DNA from: Hymenolepis diminuta
Lineage: Eukaryota; Platyhelminthes; Cestoda; Cyclophyllidea; Hymenolepididae
Assembly (NCBI GenBank): GCA_900708905.1
Contig: CAADRB010000029.1
Span: 1,210,978 to 1,274,977, forward strand
Direction: 5' to 3'
Length of the DNA: 64,000 nucleotides
Of the stretch, positions 1 through 11,460 are shown in pieces. Each line of letters opens with the position of its first letter. Position 1 is the stretch's first letter. Below the pieces are notes generated by a model. It had not been told where the DNA came from. It was given only the letters and a program-made list of their open reading frames with translations, and did not search any database. The position numbers and the translations under genes were made by a program.

Positions 1-2292
1 CAATTAACTTTATTGCTTTATTTACATAAATATAAAACTTCTGATATGAGCGGTTTTGGAGTTAAAGTCCGATGGGTATGATAAACTGGACTGACAAAGC
101 CAGATTAACATGTTTTTGCCCAACAACAAGTGAACATGTACCTGAATCTAATCAAGTCTAGCAATAACGTTAACAGAAAAGCATTTGAAATTAGTTTTTT
201 GCAGAATAAGCTAGCAGTATCGATTAACATCTAACCTGTCAAAGTTTACATAAGTGGAGTGAGTTGATCTTGAGCTTTGAGGTCTATTATTATGGAATCA
301 AAAGATTCACTTTGCAAATTTCAAAGTGGCTGATTTATTTGGTCTTTTGTAGCTCATGGAGTGCAATTTCAAGACTTATTTGTGCAAATTTAAGTGCACA
401 AAATTTTCACTTTTGTTTTTTTTCTATTTTTTACTTTTAGGATGCAGATTGACGAGCTGGTATTGCCTTTATAAAATTGAACTTTCAATTAGGATATAAC
501 AAGTTCATGACTTGTCGTGAGTAATAAAAGAATACTTATTGTACTCAAATTAAACTTAAGTAGAAAAAACACAACTGAGATCCTCCAAGAAACACGATTT
601 GATATTCAAATGAGGTGGTTCACTTCCGTACATGACAAAGTGACTTATGCACATCAATTATTAGTTCTTAATAAAATGAGTAATATACTCACAATAAGAG
701 TCAAAATAAATCCTGAGTAGCCAATGAATCTGCTTTTTAATTTGCCTTTAATTAATGTCACTTATTTCACATTACTAATTAAATTATTTAGCTAGGAAGC
801 AAATCGGGAAGGTAAATTTAAAAACATGCAAATTATCTGTAATATTTTCTGCTTATAATGCAATGGGCTAAAGCCAGTGGGGATATATTCAATCGTGATG
901 GTAATTTTTTTAGTAAATTTTCCTTAATTGGTTGTAATATGAATGAAGAATTTTTTCACCTTTTTCCCCTTTCTACATTAATTAGGAATAAATTTAACGC
1001 ACTTCACAAAACATTGATTAATTTTCCATATTCCTTGAAATGGGAAATAATTTAAAGTTGAAATATCGAAAATTCAGAGTAAATTATCTTTTACACTTTA
1101 CAAAGTGGCATTCTTTTTATCATAATTAAACTCTCGGTATGAATGAAAACGTAAGGTAAGATAGAAGTCATTTCTTATTTTAAGAACTAAATTCTACCAC
1201 TAATAATAATGAAAGTCAATATGCGGTAATATTAATAAGTAAAAAGGAAATGTCATTCCATTCGAATCCTCCCAGAAATGTTACAGAGCATTTCTGGCGT
1301 TCCTAGAAATTACTCTGAAAATTTTGCCCTTATTACTGCTAACTAGGTTGTTTAAATTATCATAATATTAACCGTAAAAGCTGGAATGTTTTAACATCCG
1401 ACAACCCCATGCCATTAAATTGCCAGAACCAATGTCCTCAACGTTGGAAGGTGCGAGAGTAATTGAATACGTCTTTTTAGGTTAGCAGAGAGACTGTATT
1501 GGGATCTAATTCACATAGTTTAAAGTGCCACTCATTATATTTGTGATGGTCTCGGGATACGATTATTTTATCCTGTCTTAAGTTTAGCGCAGATGGTGCC
1601 TTAGACAACTTCACTTTTTTATGAGCTACCTATTAAAACTATTTCGATCTCATTTTTCGTTTTTACAAAGCAAAACAACTCTAGTTCTAGATTTCGTTTC
1701 TTTTGGTCCTTCATGGGTTGAGATATTTGAGGAGTCATAATAGGTCAAAATTTAGTTTTAAAGGAGATTCGAAGGTAATATAACTGAATGGTAGTGTTTA
1801 TAACGCTGGCTTTTGTTAGTTCTTAGCCATTTATGAACCAGTTCTATGTCGTTCGATAGTAGAAAACGCCTAGGTATCAAAATTTAAAAGTTGGATGGTG
1901 TCACCACACACAATATTGGGTGCTTGTCAGTTGATTAGTTTAAGCTAATTTGTGCGGTTAGCTTTTTCAAATATATAGCTTGGTTTGCGAAATGTTGACG
2001 CCAAATTTGTCAGACAAATGATATCCGGAAGTATATTTCTTCCCGTTCTGTTGCTCCCAACGGAATAGCAGCTGATTTAATTCGGATAAATCTATTAGCC
2101 TGCCATTAGCCGAAACTTAATAGTGTCTAATTTCAGCTTAACTGAAGATTAGCAATTTCAAACGAAATTATGATTACCCAATTTAATTATCACCCTAAGT
2201 TTATTTAAAAATGAATGGAGTGTGAGATGCATACTTTCAATATTTCATCCATTAAGAGATGAGAAGAGATCAATTTAAAGACATAAACTTAC
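1..2292. other. gene-poor AT-rich stretch
   Basis: I see no supportable exon here. The only open frames are short, AT-driven and lack convincing splice sites. A diverged dispersed repeat lies at about 1355-1570 and is listed separately. The stretch could be intron or 3' flank of the minus-strand gene that owns the exon at 2293-2577. Confidence 0.5.
1355..1570 (+). repeat. diverged dispersed repeat, copy 1 of family A
   Basis: A motif reading roughly TAACCGTAAAA-CTGG, then AACATCCGACAACCC, then a GGAAGGTG block, recurs at about 10060-10260 with the same order and spacing. A shorter core recurs near 50700-50780 and 52170-52230. Copies are gapped and clearly old. No coding potential or terminal repeats are visible, so the class is unknown. 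Confidence 0.45.
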
Positions 2293-2577
2293 ATAATGAA
2301 GGTTTTCTGACTCTGGTAATACTTTGTTTTCAAAAGAGCGTCCTCGTTTGGGCATCTTAAAATTTTGTTTTGAAGCTGATGGGTTAATAGTTGCACTGGA
2401 TGTCAGTTTTAGTTGTGTTTTCCTAATTCCGCAATTCAAAAATCGGTTCGAAGGCAGGTGAAAGTGCAAATTGCGAATTTTCTTATTCCTCCGCTTGGAT
2501 ATAGCATTCTCAGAACTTTTCCGTATGCTTTCTGATCTAGATCGTTGCCTTTTGGTGTTATCATAAATGACAAATAG
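2293..2577 (-). CDS. isolated internal exon of an unidentified gene
   Basis: On the minus strand a 285-nt block (exactly 95 codons) is bounded by an acceptor ending CATCAG and a strong GTAAGT donor, in phase 0 at both ends. The translation is hydrophilic and basic, with an RSRSESIRKSSENAISKRR stretch, then a KRGRSFENK stretch. It has no membrane segment and I do not recognise the family. The Arg/Ser/Lys-rich start could be a nuclear-localisation or disordered segment, which is inference. No neighbouring exon could be fixed with confidence. The apparent first exon at 9530-9657 on the same strand may belong to the same gene, in which case the kinase at 3300-4376 would sit inside its intron. Confidence 0.45.
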
Positions 2578-3299
2578 CTGATGTAATTTATGTGTTGCAA
2601 TAATGATTGATAGAATCAAATAAGTATTATCTATTTCAATTAATTGGCATCTGCTGATAAAATATCACATGGTAATCTTCTACTAACATTATTTAAGTAG
2701 GATTAACAGGGTAGCTTTTCAAGAGAGTTAAAAACAATTAGGTAGATTAATGATAGCTCAAGTTTTATTCCTATGGCATCTTTATATCTCATTTCTTGTC
2801 CAAATTACTTAATATCGCATATCGACCTATCAAAAATAATGCATCATCGATTACGTTCTTTCTTCAGGAACATACTGTTTCCTTTTCCTGTCTTGTCCAC
2901 CTGAGCAATAGTCTAGGTATAGAGTTATTTTATAAATATACACAGCTTGCCTCACTCCTGCCTTGAATTTTCGAGCAGAATTAAAGAACACATTCCTACC
3001 ATATCTGATAGTGGCTGAATGCATACCAATTTCAAATCATTGGAGTAGATTTTGATAGTGCATTTTGGCTGCACGTCTATCCTTGGTAAATTCTCAAGGA
3101 GGATATCTGAACAAACCCGTAAAATAAAATTGTGCGGATAAACTTGCAGAATCTCGTGTATATTTCAAGAAGGAGAATTAAGTTCAAACCATGCCTATAA
3201 AGTTAGAAGCACGCATTTGATCCACGTTTACGATCGATAAAACCAAGGTCACGATTTCTCGCAGGCCAAAGGTAGGAGAACCACACTGGCGTGACACGG
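2578..3299. other. intergenic or intronic; kinase 5' flank
   Basis: No exon can be supported. The segment leads into the kinase start. An in-frame stop lies at 3273-3275, so the kinase frame does not extend upstream without splicing. Confidence 0.4.
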
Positions 3300-4376
3300 A
3301 TGAATCGAAAAACGCCGCAGCAGAGGGAAGACAGCAGGAAGACGTCATTCGAGCCTCTTAAGAGTGAAAAGTATTACCTTTTGAATCGCCTTGGTGACGG
3401 AGGATTTTGTGAAGTTTTCAAAGCCAAAGACCTTGAAAACAATCAGTATGTGGCCATCAAACGTGTGGATCGAAGTAAACGTGCCTTTGCTAAGTACCCG
3501 CCAAAAGATGTTGAAAAGAAGGTAAAGAAACTAATATATCGTGAAGCCAACATTATGAGGGCACTGAATCACCCGAATTTAATCAAATTCTATGATATGG
3601 TTGAAGATGGCGAAGAAATTTTTATCGCTATGCAGTTAGCCGAAGGTGGCGAATTGTTTGATAGAATTATCAAACGAGGAAAATTCACCGAAAAAGATGC
3701 GGCTGGTGTTATTGCTCAGGTTATTACAGCAATAATTTATATGCATGATAAAGGTTATGTACATCGAGATATTAAGCCCGAGAATATCTTGTTCGATAAT
3801 AACAATGATGACTCGAAAATCTATATCACGGATTTTGGCTTATCTCGTGAGATTGAAGAGAAAATGCTCACGAATTGCGGAACCGTAGATTATTCAGCAC
3901 CGGAATTACTTAAAAGTAAATTAACCAAGTGTGGATATGGACCAGAAGTTGATAACTGGAGTATTGGTGTCGTTTCTTATATTCTCCTGTGTGGTTATCC
4001 ACCCTTCTACTCATCTAGTCAAGACGACGGTGAAATAAAGAAGCAGATTATGGCAGGAACCTACCATTTTCATCATCCACATTGGGATAACATATCCAAG
4101 CACGCCAAGTCGTTCGTCGCTGGGTTGTTGACAGTTAACCCTGCAGAGCGATTGTCACTCAAAAATGCACTAGAACATCCATGGATTAAACAAGAAAGTC
4201 CAATCACTGCGGATATTTATCCATTGATAGAAGCACGTCTGAAAGATACAATAGCGAAACAAAGATGGCGGTGTTTGGGGTTGGCTGCTGAAGCTGTTCA
4301 CTTACTGGCTGTTCATAGTCACTCATTGATTGAACGCAGACCATCATTAATGGCGATACCAGTTGTAACTGGTTAG
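3300..4376 (+). CDS. CaMK-family serine/threonine protein kinase, intronless
   Basis: A single uninterrupted 358-codon frame encodes a complete protein kinase domain. From the ATG at 3300, the glycine loop is GDGGFCEV (residues 32-39) and the ATP-anchoring lysine is K54 in VAIK. The catalytic loop HRDIKPEN starts at residue 155 (Asp157), the DFG begins at D178 and the APE glutamate is E202. The F-helix motif reads VDNWSIGVV, and the domain closes with LEHPWIK. Sequence around GGELFDRI and [10 protein letters not shown] is typical of the CaMK group, closest in feel to CaMKI or MAPKAPK-like kinases. A C-terminal tail of about 60 residues contains [14 protein letters not shown], which resembles an amphipathic calmodulin-binding helix of CaMKI (inference). 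All catalytic residues are present, so an active enzyme is expected. The neighbouring genes have many introns, so the lack of introns suggests a retrocopy that stayed intact. An extension upstream is excluded by the stop at 3273. The substrate is unknown. Confidence 0.9.
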   Translation: MNRKTPQQREDSRKTSFEPLKSEKYYLLNRLGDGGFCEVFKAKDLENNQYVAIKRVDRSKRAFAKYPPKDVEKKVKKLIYREANIMRALNHPNLIKFYDMVEDGEEIFIAMQLAEGGELFDRIIKRGKFTEKDAAGVIAQVITAIIYMHDKGYVHRDIKPENILFDNNNDDSKIYITDFGLSREIEEKMLTNCGTVDYSAPELLKSKLTKCGYGPEVDNWSIGVVSYILLCGYPPFYSSSQDDGEIKKQIMAGTYHFHHPHWDNISKHAKSFVAGLLTVNPAERLSLKNALEHPWIKQESPITADIYPLIEARLKDTIAKQRWRCLGLAAEAVHLLAVHSHSLIERRPSLMAIPVVTG

Positions 4377-5542
4377 TAGAGGCCAATTTTATTACCTCGT
4401 GTCATTCAGAAACTTTAAGTTTATTCTTTTTAAATTTCATCGTTTTCACTGTCCTTTATTATATCACTCATTTTAAATTTTTGCTGAAATGCATTAAAAT
4501 AGGTATAGACAGTTTGTTCGATTTTATTCAACACTCATTTTCCTAAAAATACGTCATTGATCATTCCAATTTGTTCCCGCACAGTAAATAGAAATGCAGC
4601 TATTTCATAAGGGATTCGAAAAATTTAAATCTCAGAAGAAGAATCTGAAAATTGTTCTAGGGTATACCATTGAATTATTTTTTCTGTGAACTAATTCTAG
4701 CTTTAGATATTTATTTATTTATGTCCTATGAATATTTCGAAGGCAAGAGTCGTACATTTGGAATTTTAATGTAAGTTTGAAATCCTTCGTTGACATTAGA
4801 TATGTTGGTTAGAAAGTGGTTAACGAAGGTTTCTAGTTTAAACAGGTCCACCATGCAAACAATAATAATCGATACCACATGACACTACGGAAAGTGGTAG
4901 ATTTGCGAAAAGAACAGTTTATTAACAGAATCAGTAAAGACGTCGGTCTCAGACTGAATGAGATGAGGAGAAACAATTTTCTAAGTATTCTACACTGAGG
5001 ATAAACCCATTTAGGGATAACATGTAGTATAAATAAGAAAAAAGTCACAATGAACAAGGAAGGTGTTTTTAGAGATTAATATATTTATTAATATAACATT
5101 CAGACTGAATATAGAAGTAGTTGTCTAGTTTACTTTACTACAAATGTGTTATGAAGTATAGACAGTCTCACTGCTATGTAGTCATTCCGAGTTGGCAGAG
5201 AGAAGAAAACAGACTAGCCAGGTAAGATTCAAATTGAGTTTGATCGGATTGTGATTAGCCGACGAAGATAGAAACAGTCATTGATATATCACGTTCGGTG
5301 TGGCAGAATATGATTAGTCAGACGGTGAATTAATCGACGAATAACGATTGATATCGTAATGGTGGCATGGTAATGACGCGGTACCGATAATATACTTTCG
5401 GTGCAAGGCAAATCATTGTTTCACCATCCTATAAATAAATAATCAATCACTTCCTTAGTTTCAGTCCTTCCACTAAAAGGATAGAAAATGCGAGAGAGGA
5501 TATGGAATGTAAATTTGTATAGTATAAGTAAGTCACCGGTAG
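4377..5542. other. intergenic, no feature seen
   Basis: This is AT-rich sequence after the kinase stop. No exon with paired splice signals or protein-like composition is visible, and there is no poly(A) tract marking a retrocopy end. Confidence 0.4.
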
Positions 5543-6046
5543 AAACGTGAAGTTGAGTTAGAAAGCTGGAATAAACAGATCAACAAAGTTTTGGGAACTA
5601 CGCTCACTGACATGGAAGAGCACTTGATCAAGAAGGGTTTGTAGGGTATGACACCACTCGCTGCACCGAATACGATAGTTCCCCAACCTGAAGGTGGGAG
5701 ATTAATTAGACTTGAAGAAGCCAAATTGGTCGCACAGCGCAATAATTTCCCGCAAGGTGTTTTATTGAAATTTTAAAGAAGCAAGATTTAGAAATTTGCA
5801 TGCAACAACATGATTGGCGATCAGAGGTAAAAGTTATATGCACAAAATGCTTACAAAATCGGATTAGATTTGCTAATGCCCCTACGACGTCTAAACTAGA
5901 TAACATCCTAGTCTTCTGTTATATACTACAACCATTTCGATAAACGAACGGGAGAAAGTGCTGTTTCTCAAAATGACTTTATCATGAGACCGGACCCAAA
6001 GCACATGCATTCTGCAATGGGAACAGCTATTAATATTATGGTACAG
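5543..6046 (+). pseudogene. decayed coding relic, family not recognised
   Basis: Three consecutive plus-strand blocks read like real protein but not in one frame. Block 1 (5543 to about 5765) has charged, codon-like sequence including TTLTDMEEHLIKKG, an in-frame TAG, then GGRLIRLEEAKLVAQRNN. Block 2 (about 5763-5905, shifted frame) includes ILKKQDLEICMQQHDWRSEV. Block 3 (5912-6046, shifted again) includes HFDKRTGESAVSQNDF and IMRPDPKHMHSAMG. Block 3 alone is 135 nt, preceded by TAG and followed by a GTATGA donor-like sequence, so it might be a true exon. The simplest reading is a pseudogene with one stop and two frameshifts. I could not assign the parent family. Confidence 0.4.
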
Positions 6047-7527
6047 GTATGAATCGAAAAATTATTCAAACCTTCAATGCATATCTTTCAATTAGGTTAA
6101 TCAACTGTACTGTAGGTTAAATTTTATTCCTCTGTACTGTACCCTGTACTTCCCAAGGCATTGTCACTTCACAGCAATGCAACTACAACTAATTGTATTA
6201 ATAAAATTCTTTATTGTCGACTGGATGAAAACCGATCTGCCCATAGATTGATGAAAACTTTGGCCCTTTCTAGACTTTCTTATCCAATACCAGTCTAATC
6301 ACATATGTTTTATCGTTAATTAAGTAGGCAATAGGGAATTTAAGGTCTTCTTTATTACTTATTGTCTTGATAGCATCAAAATGGAAGCTAGCAATTATCG
6401 AACCTTCATGACTCAATCCAGTCTCGGTAAACTTACTTCGTTTGATTTTTTGAATAAATAGTTAGTTTTTTCGGTTTATAAACCTACTCTCAAGTCGATA
6501 AAAGACCTCACAGCAAAAAAGGGCATATCTACATGTCTTGGATGTTGATGAAGGCAAATAACAGGAAGTTGGAAAAAATATAATTAATATTAAAGGTGCA
6601 GTCTAATTAGATAAAGTTAGGATAGTGTAAATGTGTAAATGTGACCTCTTGTGATTCTCACTACCAAGTTTTCCTACTTTTTCTAAATTATATCACATTT
6701 ACACTATCCAACAGACCCAATTGGAAAATATTATACTTTTGTGTGAAACGATATTTATTCATTTTTGGGATTCTGATCACTAAAATCTTAAATTGCATGT
6801 GGTAGCAATCCCTCATTTTTCAGGGTACATCTTTCAACGCCTGATGTCATGGTTTTGCCATCTGGGAGGATAATAAAAGTGAAATGTGCACAGAAGCATT
6901 CAATTATCACATTGAAGTGTTAAGTATTTAAAGGAAATCATAAAAATTCACAAGGACTATGTAGTTTGTGATTGATGTTTGTTTTAATGCATAAACTAAT
7001 AAAACTAGATTCCTGCACCCCTTTTTCATCATTATTAAAGTTATTTACAAATTCGATAATTTATCGAATGAAGCGCCATTGTCATGCATAATAAGTATAT
7101 AATTATTGTACCGTTATTATCGATGGCAAGAAAAAAACTCGTTTTCTAATATCAGAAAAGCATCTGAATACGAATGATTGCGAAATATTCTAATAATGGA
7201 TGAAGTGAAGGTCGAGTAGGGGTAAATAATGAAATTAAGACATCTAAGTCATGCTTTCTCTGAATTTTGTAAACGCTGGACTACCAAATTACTCATTGGA
7301 ATTATGTTTCACTGTATAACGGATTGATAGGTGAGTCCCTATACACGATGAGCTATCCAAATGGTTGAATAGAGTGGTTTGTCATGCTTTCACGAATCAC
7401 CAGTTTTTATAACTTTCAGCACATATAGGAGATCACCAATGAGAAAATTTTAATTGTTTATAGTTTAAAATCGAACACCCTTTCCTATGGTAACTTATTC
7501 TGATAACTCAACTCGGTTAAATACAAA
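6047..7527. other. intergenic, no feature seen
   Basis: No exon can be supported. The stretch is AT-rich. A near-palindromic pair of TGTAAATGTGA-type segments around 6630-6700 is the only structure noticed. Confidence 0.35.
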
Positions 7528-10500
7528 ATGTTTGAGATGGCCAAGCCAGAGAACAAGAATGAATCCCACGTCCACGTCTTTTATGTGAGTAACATAAAAA
7601 TAAGTTATTTATGGTATTTTTACAATAGATACCCATTAATCTGTAAGGCGTTAATATTATGACAACTCACAGATTTTTTATACATTATATTTCAAGTCAA
7701 GCATTATTTCGTTAATGGAAATGCTAGCTGCAAATAGATAGAAAGCAGAAAAATGCATGGAAATAAAAAGAAAATATTTTATTTATGCTAAGAACCAAAG
7801 ATGCTTAATGATCTTTATTTATTAAGTAATTCATAGAAAGATTTACGCGAATATGTTGGAATATGGAAGGCGCAGAAATAATAATGCGCAAGTTTATGCT
7901 GCGATTATGATAGCGTAAATGCCAGAGACACCCGCCAATTCAAGAAAATAATTTTCTGGGAACAGCTAGCGATGTCAGTGAGTGAATCATTACATTACAT
8001 AAATTTCGATCGGTTTTGTGCCTCATCGACCCTTCAGTTAAGTATGCATTTATATTTAATAATAAATAGCATTCCTATAAAGTAATGAGCACGATAGCTA
8101 TTGAGTAGTTTAAAATTTTTTCATCTTAGGGCATTTGAGATGTCTGTCAAAAGAGCCATAGGTATCTCAATATTTAACTTTTGATGAAATGATAAAGAAA
8201 TAAATTGTATGCCAAAGAATGTCAAATAAAAAAACAAAAGTTTGTATAACTGAATAAAGACTGAAAATATATAAAATACAGTAATAAAAAATTAGATTTG
8301 ATGGTCAGTAATAATTTCATTATGACGTTCCTTCTTGACTCTTCGATTTATATTTTTCTTCCAACAGTTGCGAAGGTAGAATGATCTCACATGAGAGTAT
8401 CCAGCAAACATTATCTTAACATGAGATGAAATAGCTGACTTTTTGATTTTGCATATCCAGTCTCTCCTTCGACTTTTAAATTAGGGTATGTACGAAATGA
8501 CACCGTATCTAATGTTAATCTTCTAACAACCTAAGACTACTAAAGAAACAAAGTTGTGGGAAAAGACCACGATAACGAGAGTACAACCTTTTTAACCTCT
8601 TTGTATAATCTTTACAATAAAGCACTTGGATATAAATAGGAGCCCATAAACTAAATATTTTAAGGATGAAATACTTTTGTCAATGTGTATTTTGATTAGA
8701 GCTGTTGATTTATGAGGGCACGGTTAAAGTACGAAGTGAAGAAATTTCACAGTGTTTTTGCAAGTTCGTTGGGATAGAATTTCAGCATTCTCAGTTTTTA
8801 TTGCTAATAAATTAGTAATCCTGACATTCATTCGGCAGTTAGTTGTATACCGCTACAAAATCATTGGGGAATTTGATTCGGCCTGTAGTTGCTTGATTAA
8901 TAGATATAGTAGATGTCAATCAGTAACTAAATGTTAAAGAGACTTGACAACAACATTTTACTCAAGTGATCTGAGGAGATATCCTGGATTGAAAATTACT
9001 GGTATCACACGAAGAGACTTCTGTATATTACTGACTTGAATTAGTAGTTATATGTTGCCCCAGTCCATGATATATCATCGATAAATTTTCTTTTTTGCCT
9101 CTTCTCCTGCCTCAAAAAATTTCCATCGTCTTTGCAAAGCTCTTAAAAATTCGAATAAAACCAAATTAAACGGTATTGCCACAAAATTGATAACATTTGA
9201 TCAGTGTGGGTGGCGAGACCAGCCAAAATATTCCCCAATAATTAGATGTAAGAAGAGGGCAAAAGTGCTCTACTGGATGGACTAACAACACCGGAAAAGG
9301 TCATATGATTTAATCGTTAATAGACTGTATCGGAATAATATATATTATAGGGAATTTATAATTCTGCGCATATCTCAAATAACTAATTAGACACAGTATT
9401 TGTATTTTAACAATTGTTAAGTAATTAGCTTGATTTCCGAGTAAAAAAAAATATTAAAATTGTTTTTTTTATTAAGTTTAGTTAACAAGTAGCAACTGAT
9501 AGTTAAGAAATGGTAGAAAATCGACATACATGCCTAAAATTTGCTTCGTTCGGGCTTCGTTCCGGCTTCGTCTCGGAATGAAAAATCCGCTTCCCACAGG
9601 TGGTCTACCATTCCCACCATTTTGTCGATGGACGCAGCTTTGATCTTCAGTTGCCATTTATATTAAAAGAGCTTCAATATCAATAATAGTTCTTGTAAAA
9701 TTAATAAATTACCTTAAAGGTAAAGTATTTCATTCTATACCATGTGAATTCTACTGTTCTTAGTTAATTGGAAATTCAGCGGAATTGCACTAACTATCTC
9801 AGCACTTCACAATTTCGGCTTAGTTGTGGAAAAATATAAGGAAAATCTTTTTATATATTTATCCATTTTATAAATAAATATGTTTCTCTTTAAAAGTTTA
9901 CATGATTGCAAAGACCCATTCATAACCTCATGAGAGCTGCTACTGATCAATATTTATGACTATCCCATATAACAGCCTTGGTTAGACTGATCCACGTAGA
10001 CCCAATGTCATGGGGAGGAGGCTGATGTCGTGACGTAATATTTAGAACTTTCTACTGCTTCTAAACTACTAACCGTAAAACCTGGGGTTATTCAACACCC
10101 AACCCATCATGCAACTACACTGTCAAATCCATTGTACCCTCTCAAAATCAGAAAGGTGGGAAGTGCCAGAATACATCGCTTCAGGTAATAGATGATTAGA
10201 CAGGAATTTTACGTAGAATCAACGGCATAATCCACGTTGGTGGTAGTTTACCCTTTGCGCCATATTTTGAAATACGTCTCAGTGTAGCCTAATGTATGTA
10301 TCGTATTATCACTTATACAAATACGAACACATCAATCATCGATAAGATCCTGACGATGATATATAACGCACTTTGATTGTTGGAAAAACGCCATGGTAGA
10401 AAGAAATCCCAATGCCACTTTTCGATAAATTGGTAGGAAAATAGCCGCATACGCATATGGCTGATTTTGTCAAGTAATTTGACTTCAAAATCTTTACATC

Positions 10501-10992
10501 TAAGACGTTGTTGGAAATAGGGACACAAAATTATAGAAGACAACAACTGTTTGTTGAGATAAATCGCTTTAATAACTGAGGATCCTACTAATGGCTACTT
10601 TTTCCAAAACAGGACACAACGGTCGACATAGAGACCAAATTGGAACGCAGACGGATGGACCAAGTCAAAATGGAGAATAGGTGAGCGTAAATCAATAATC
10701 GATATAAATGAACAATGTGAAAATGTACAGACCTCATTCGGTTGTCAAGAGCACTCGGTATAATAACTTCATGAAAGCCTTACATGACATGACAGAGAAG
10801 GTATATCATTCATAATATGGTCGAAATATTTAATATTTTCATTTACACTAAACATTTTAGCAGTATCTAGAAGGTTCATCATTCAGGTCTGCTTTCAGAA
10901 TAGGACAAACTGAAAACTTTTTCACAACATATAAGCTCATTACAATGGATACCACAATGGATAAATATGTTGCTACACACTTATTAAATTAG
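7528..10992 (+). CDS. small four-exon gene, unknown function
   Basis: Four plus-strand exons join in frame: 7528-7584 (ATG start, donor GTGAGT), 10613-10680 (acceptor AAACAG, donor GTGAGC), 10731-10800 (acceptor TACAG, donor GTATAT) and 10861-10992 (acceptor TTTTAG, stop TAG). Phases are 0, 2 and 0 and give 108 residues. The middle is strongly charged (DIETKLERRRMDQVKMENR) and probably helical. It is followed by YNNFMKALHDMTEK and a C-terminal part containing SFRSAFRIGQTENFF. There is no signal peptide or membrane segment and I do not recognise a family. The last three exons are well supported by splice sites and a shared open frame. The first exon is 3 kb away and less certain, and other exons may lie in the long first intron. 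The minus-strand exon at 9530-9657 lies within that intron. Confidence 0.5.
9530..9657 (-). CDS. putative first coding exon of a minus-strand gene
   Basis: Reading leftwards from 9657, an ATG opens a frame beginning MATEDQSCVHRQNGGNG and continuing with GSGFFIPRRSRNEARTKQ. It reaches a strong GTATGT donor just below 9530, in phase 2. Without splicing the frame would stop after 58 codons. The base composition is much less AT-rich than the surroundings. The DNA carries an imprecise short tandem, GCTTCGTTC-like three times, which encodes the Arg-rich part. The exon lies inside the long first intron of the plus-strand gene at 7528-10992. It may be the 5' end of the gene that owns the exon at 2293-2577. 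No family is recognised. Confidence 0.4.
10060..10260 (+). repeat. diverged dispersed repeat, copy 2 of family A
   Basis: It aligns by eye with 1355-1570 through the TAACCGTAAAA-CTGG core, an AACACCCAACCC block, a GGTGGGAAGTGCCAGA block and a final GGTGG-AGTTTACC block. It sits in the intron of the small unknown gene. Non-coding; class unknown. Confidence 0.45.
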
Positions 10993-11249
10993 TGCTAGAT
11001 TTTATAAACTAACTTCTCATTGAAGTCATCTGACCTCCTTTCACCTTAACGAATATCGATAGATGTATGTTTGCATTACTATCATTCTAACTTTTGTCAG
11101 TTCAGGTATTCTGACATCTATATACTTCCTTCTAGAGTGGGTATTAGAAATAAATTGAATTTGTCAGAATTAGAGAAACGTTTTCAGAGCTTAAGGTTGT
11201 TTACGGTTAAAATTCAATTTAAAAATATTTTCCTGATATTTCTTTTACA

Positions 11250-11460
11250 CCTGTCTAGTGGTTGCGGTAGTGAAATGTTGCCTCTACATGAGCTGACAGA
11301 GAAGTTATACTTTGTTCTGGAGCTGATACAAATAGGTGCGAGTATCTTAGACGGATTAAAGAGATTTAAAACAGCTGATATGGAATAGCGACCAGACACT
11401 TTAAGCTCATATAAGCTCATAATTCTCACATTAAAGCACCTTAACCTGGGTCATTAGAGG
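11250..11460 (+). repeat. degenerate duplicate of the preceding gene's 3' exons
   Basis: The segment around 11275-11310 reads ATG-LPLHELTEK, matching MKALHDMTEK at the end of the third exon of the 7528-10992 gene, with the same DNA run GACAGAGAAG. Further on, CATATAAGCTCATAA at 11408-11422 parallels ACATATAAGCTCATTA at 10927-10942, in the same order. The intron between them is missing and the splice sites are not preserved. It looks like a partial old duplication of the 3' end. It keeps an open frame of about 105 codons (11071-11388), but I do not treat that as a functional gene. Confidence 0.35.

Noticed and set aside
7931..7976. Possible extra exon between the first two exons of the small gene (acceptor GCCAG, donor GTGAGT)
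   Set aside because: Its phase (0 to 1) forces the next exon into a frame that stops at its own end, whereas joining 7584 to 10613 directly stays open.
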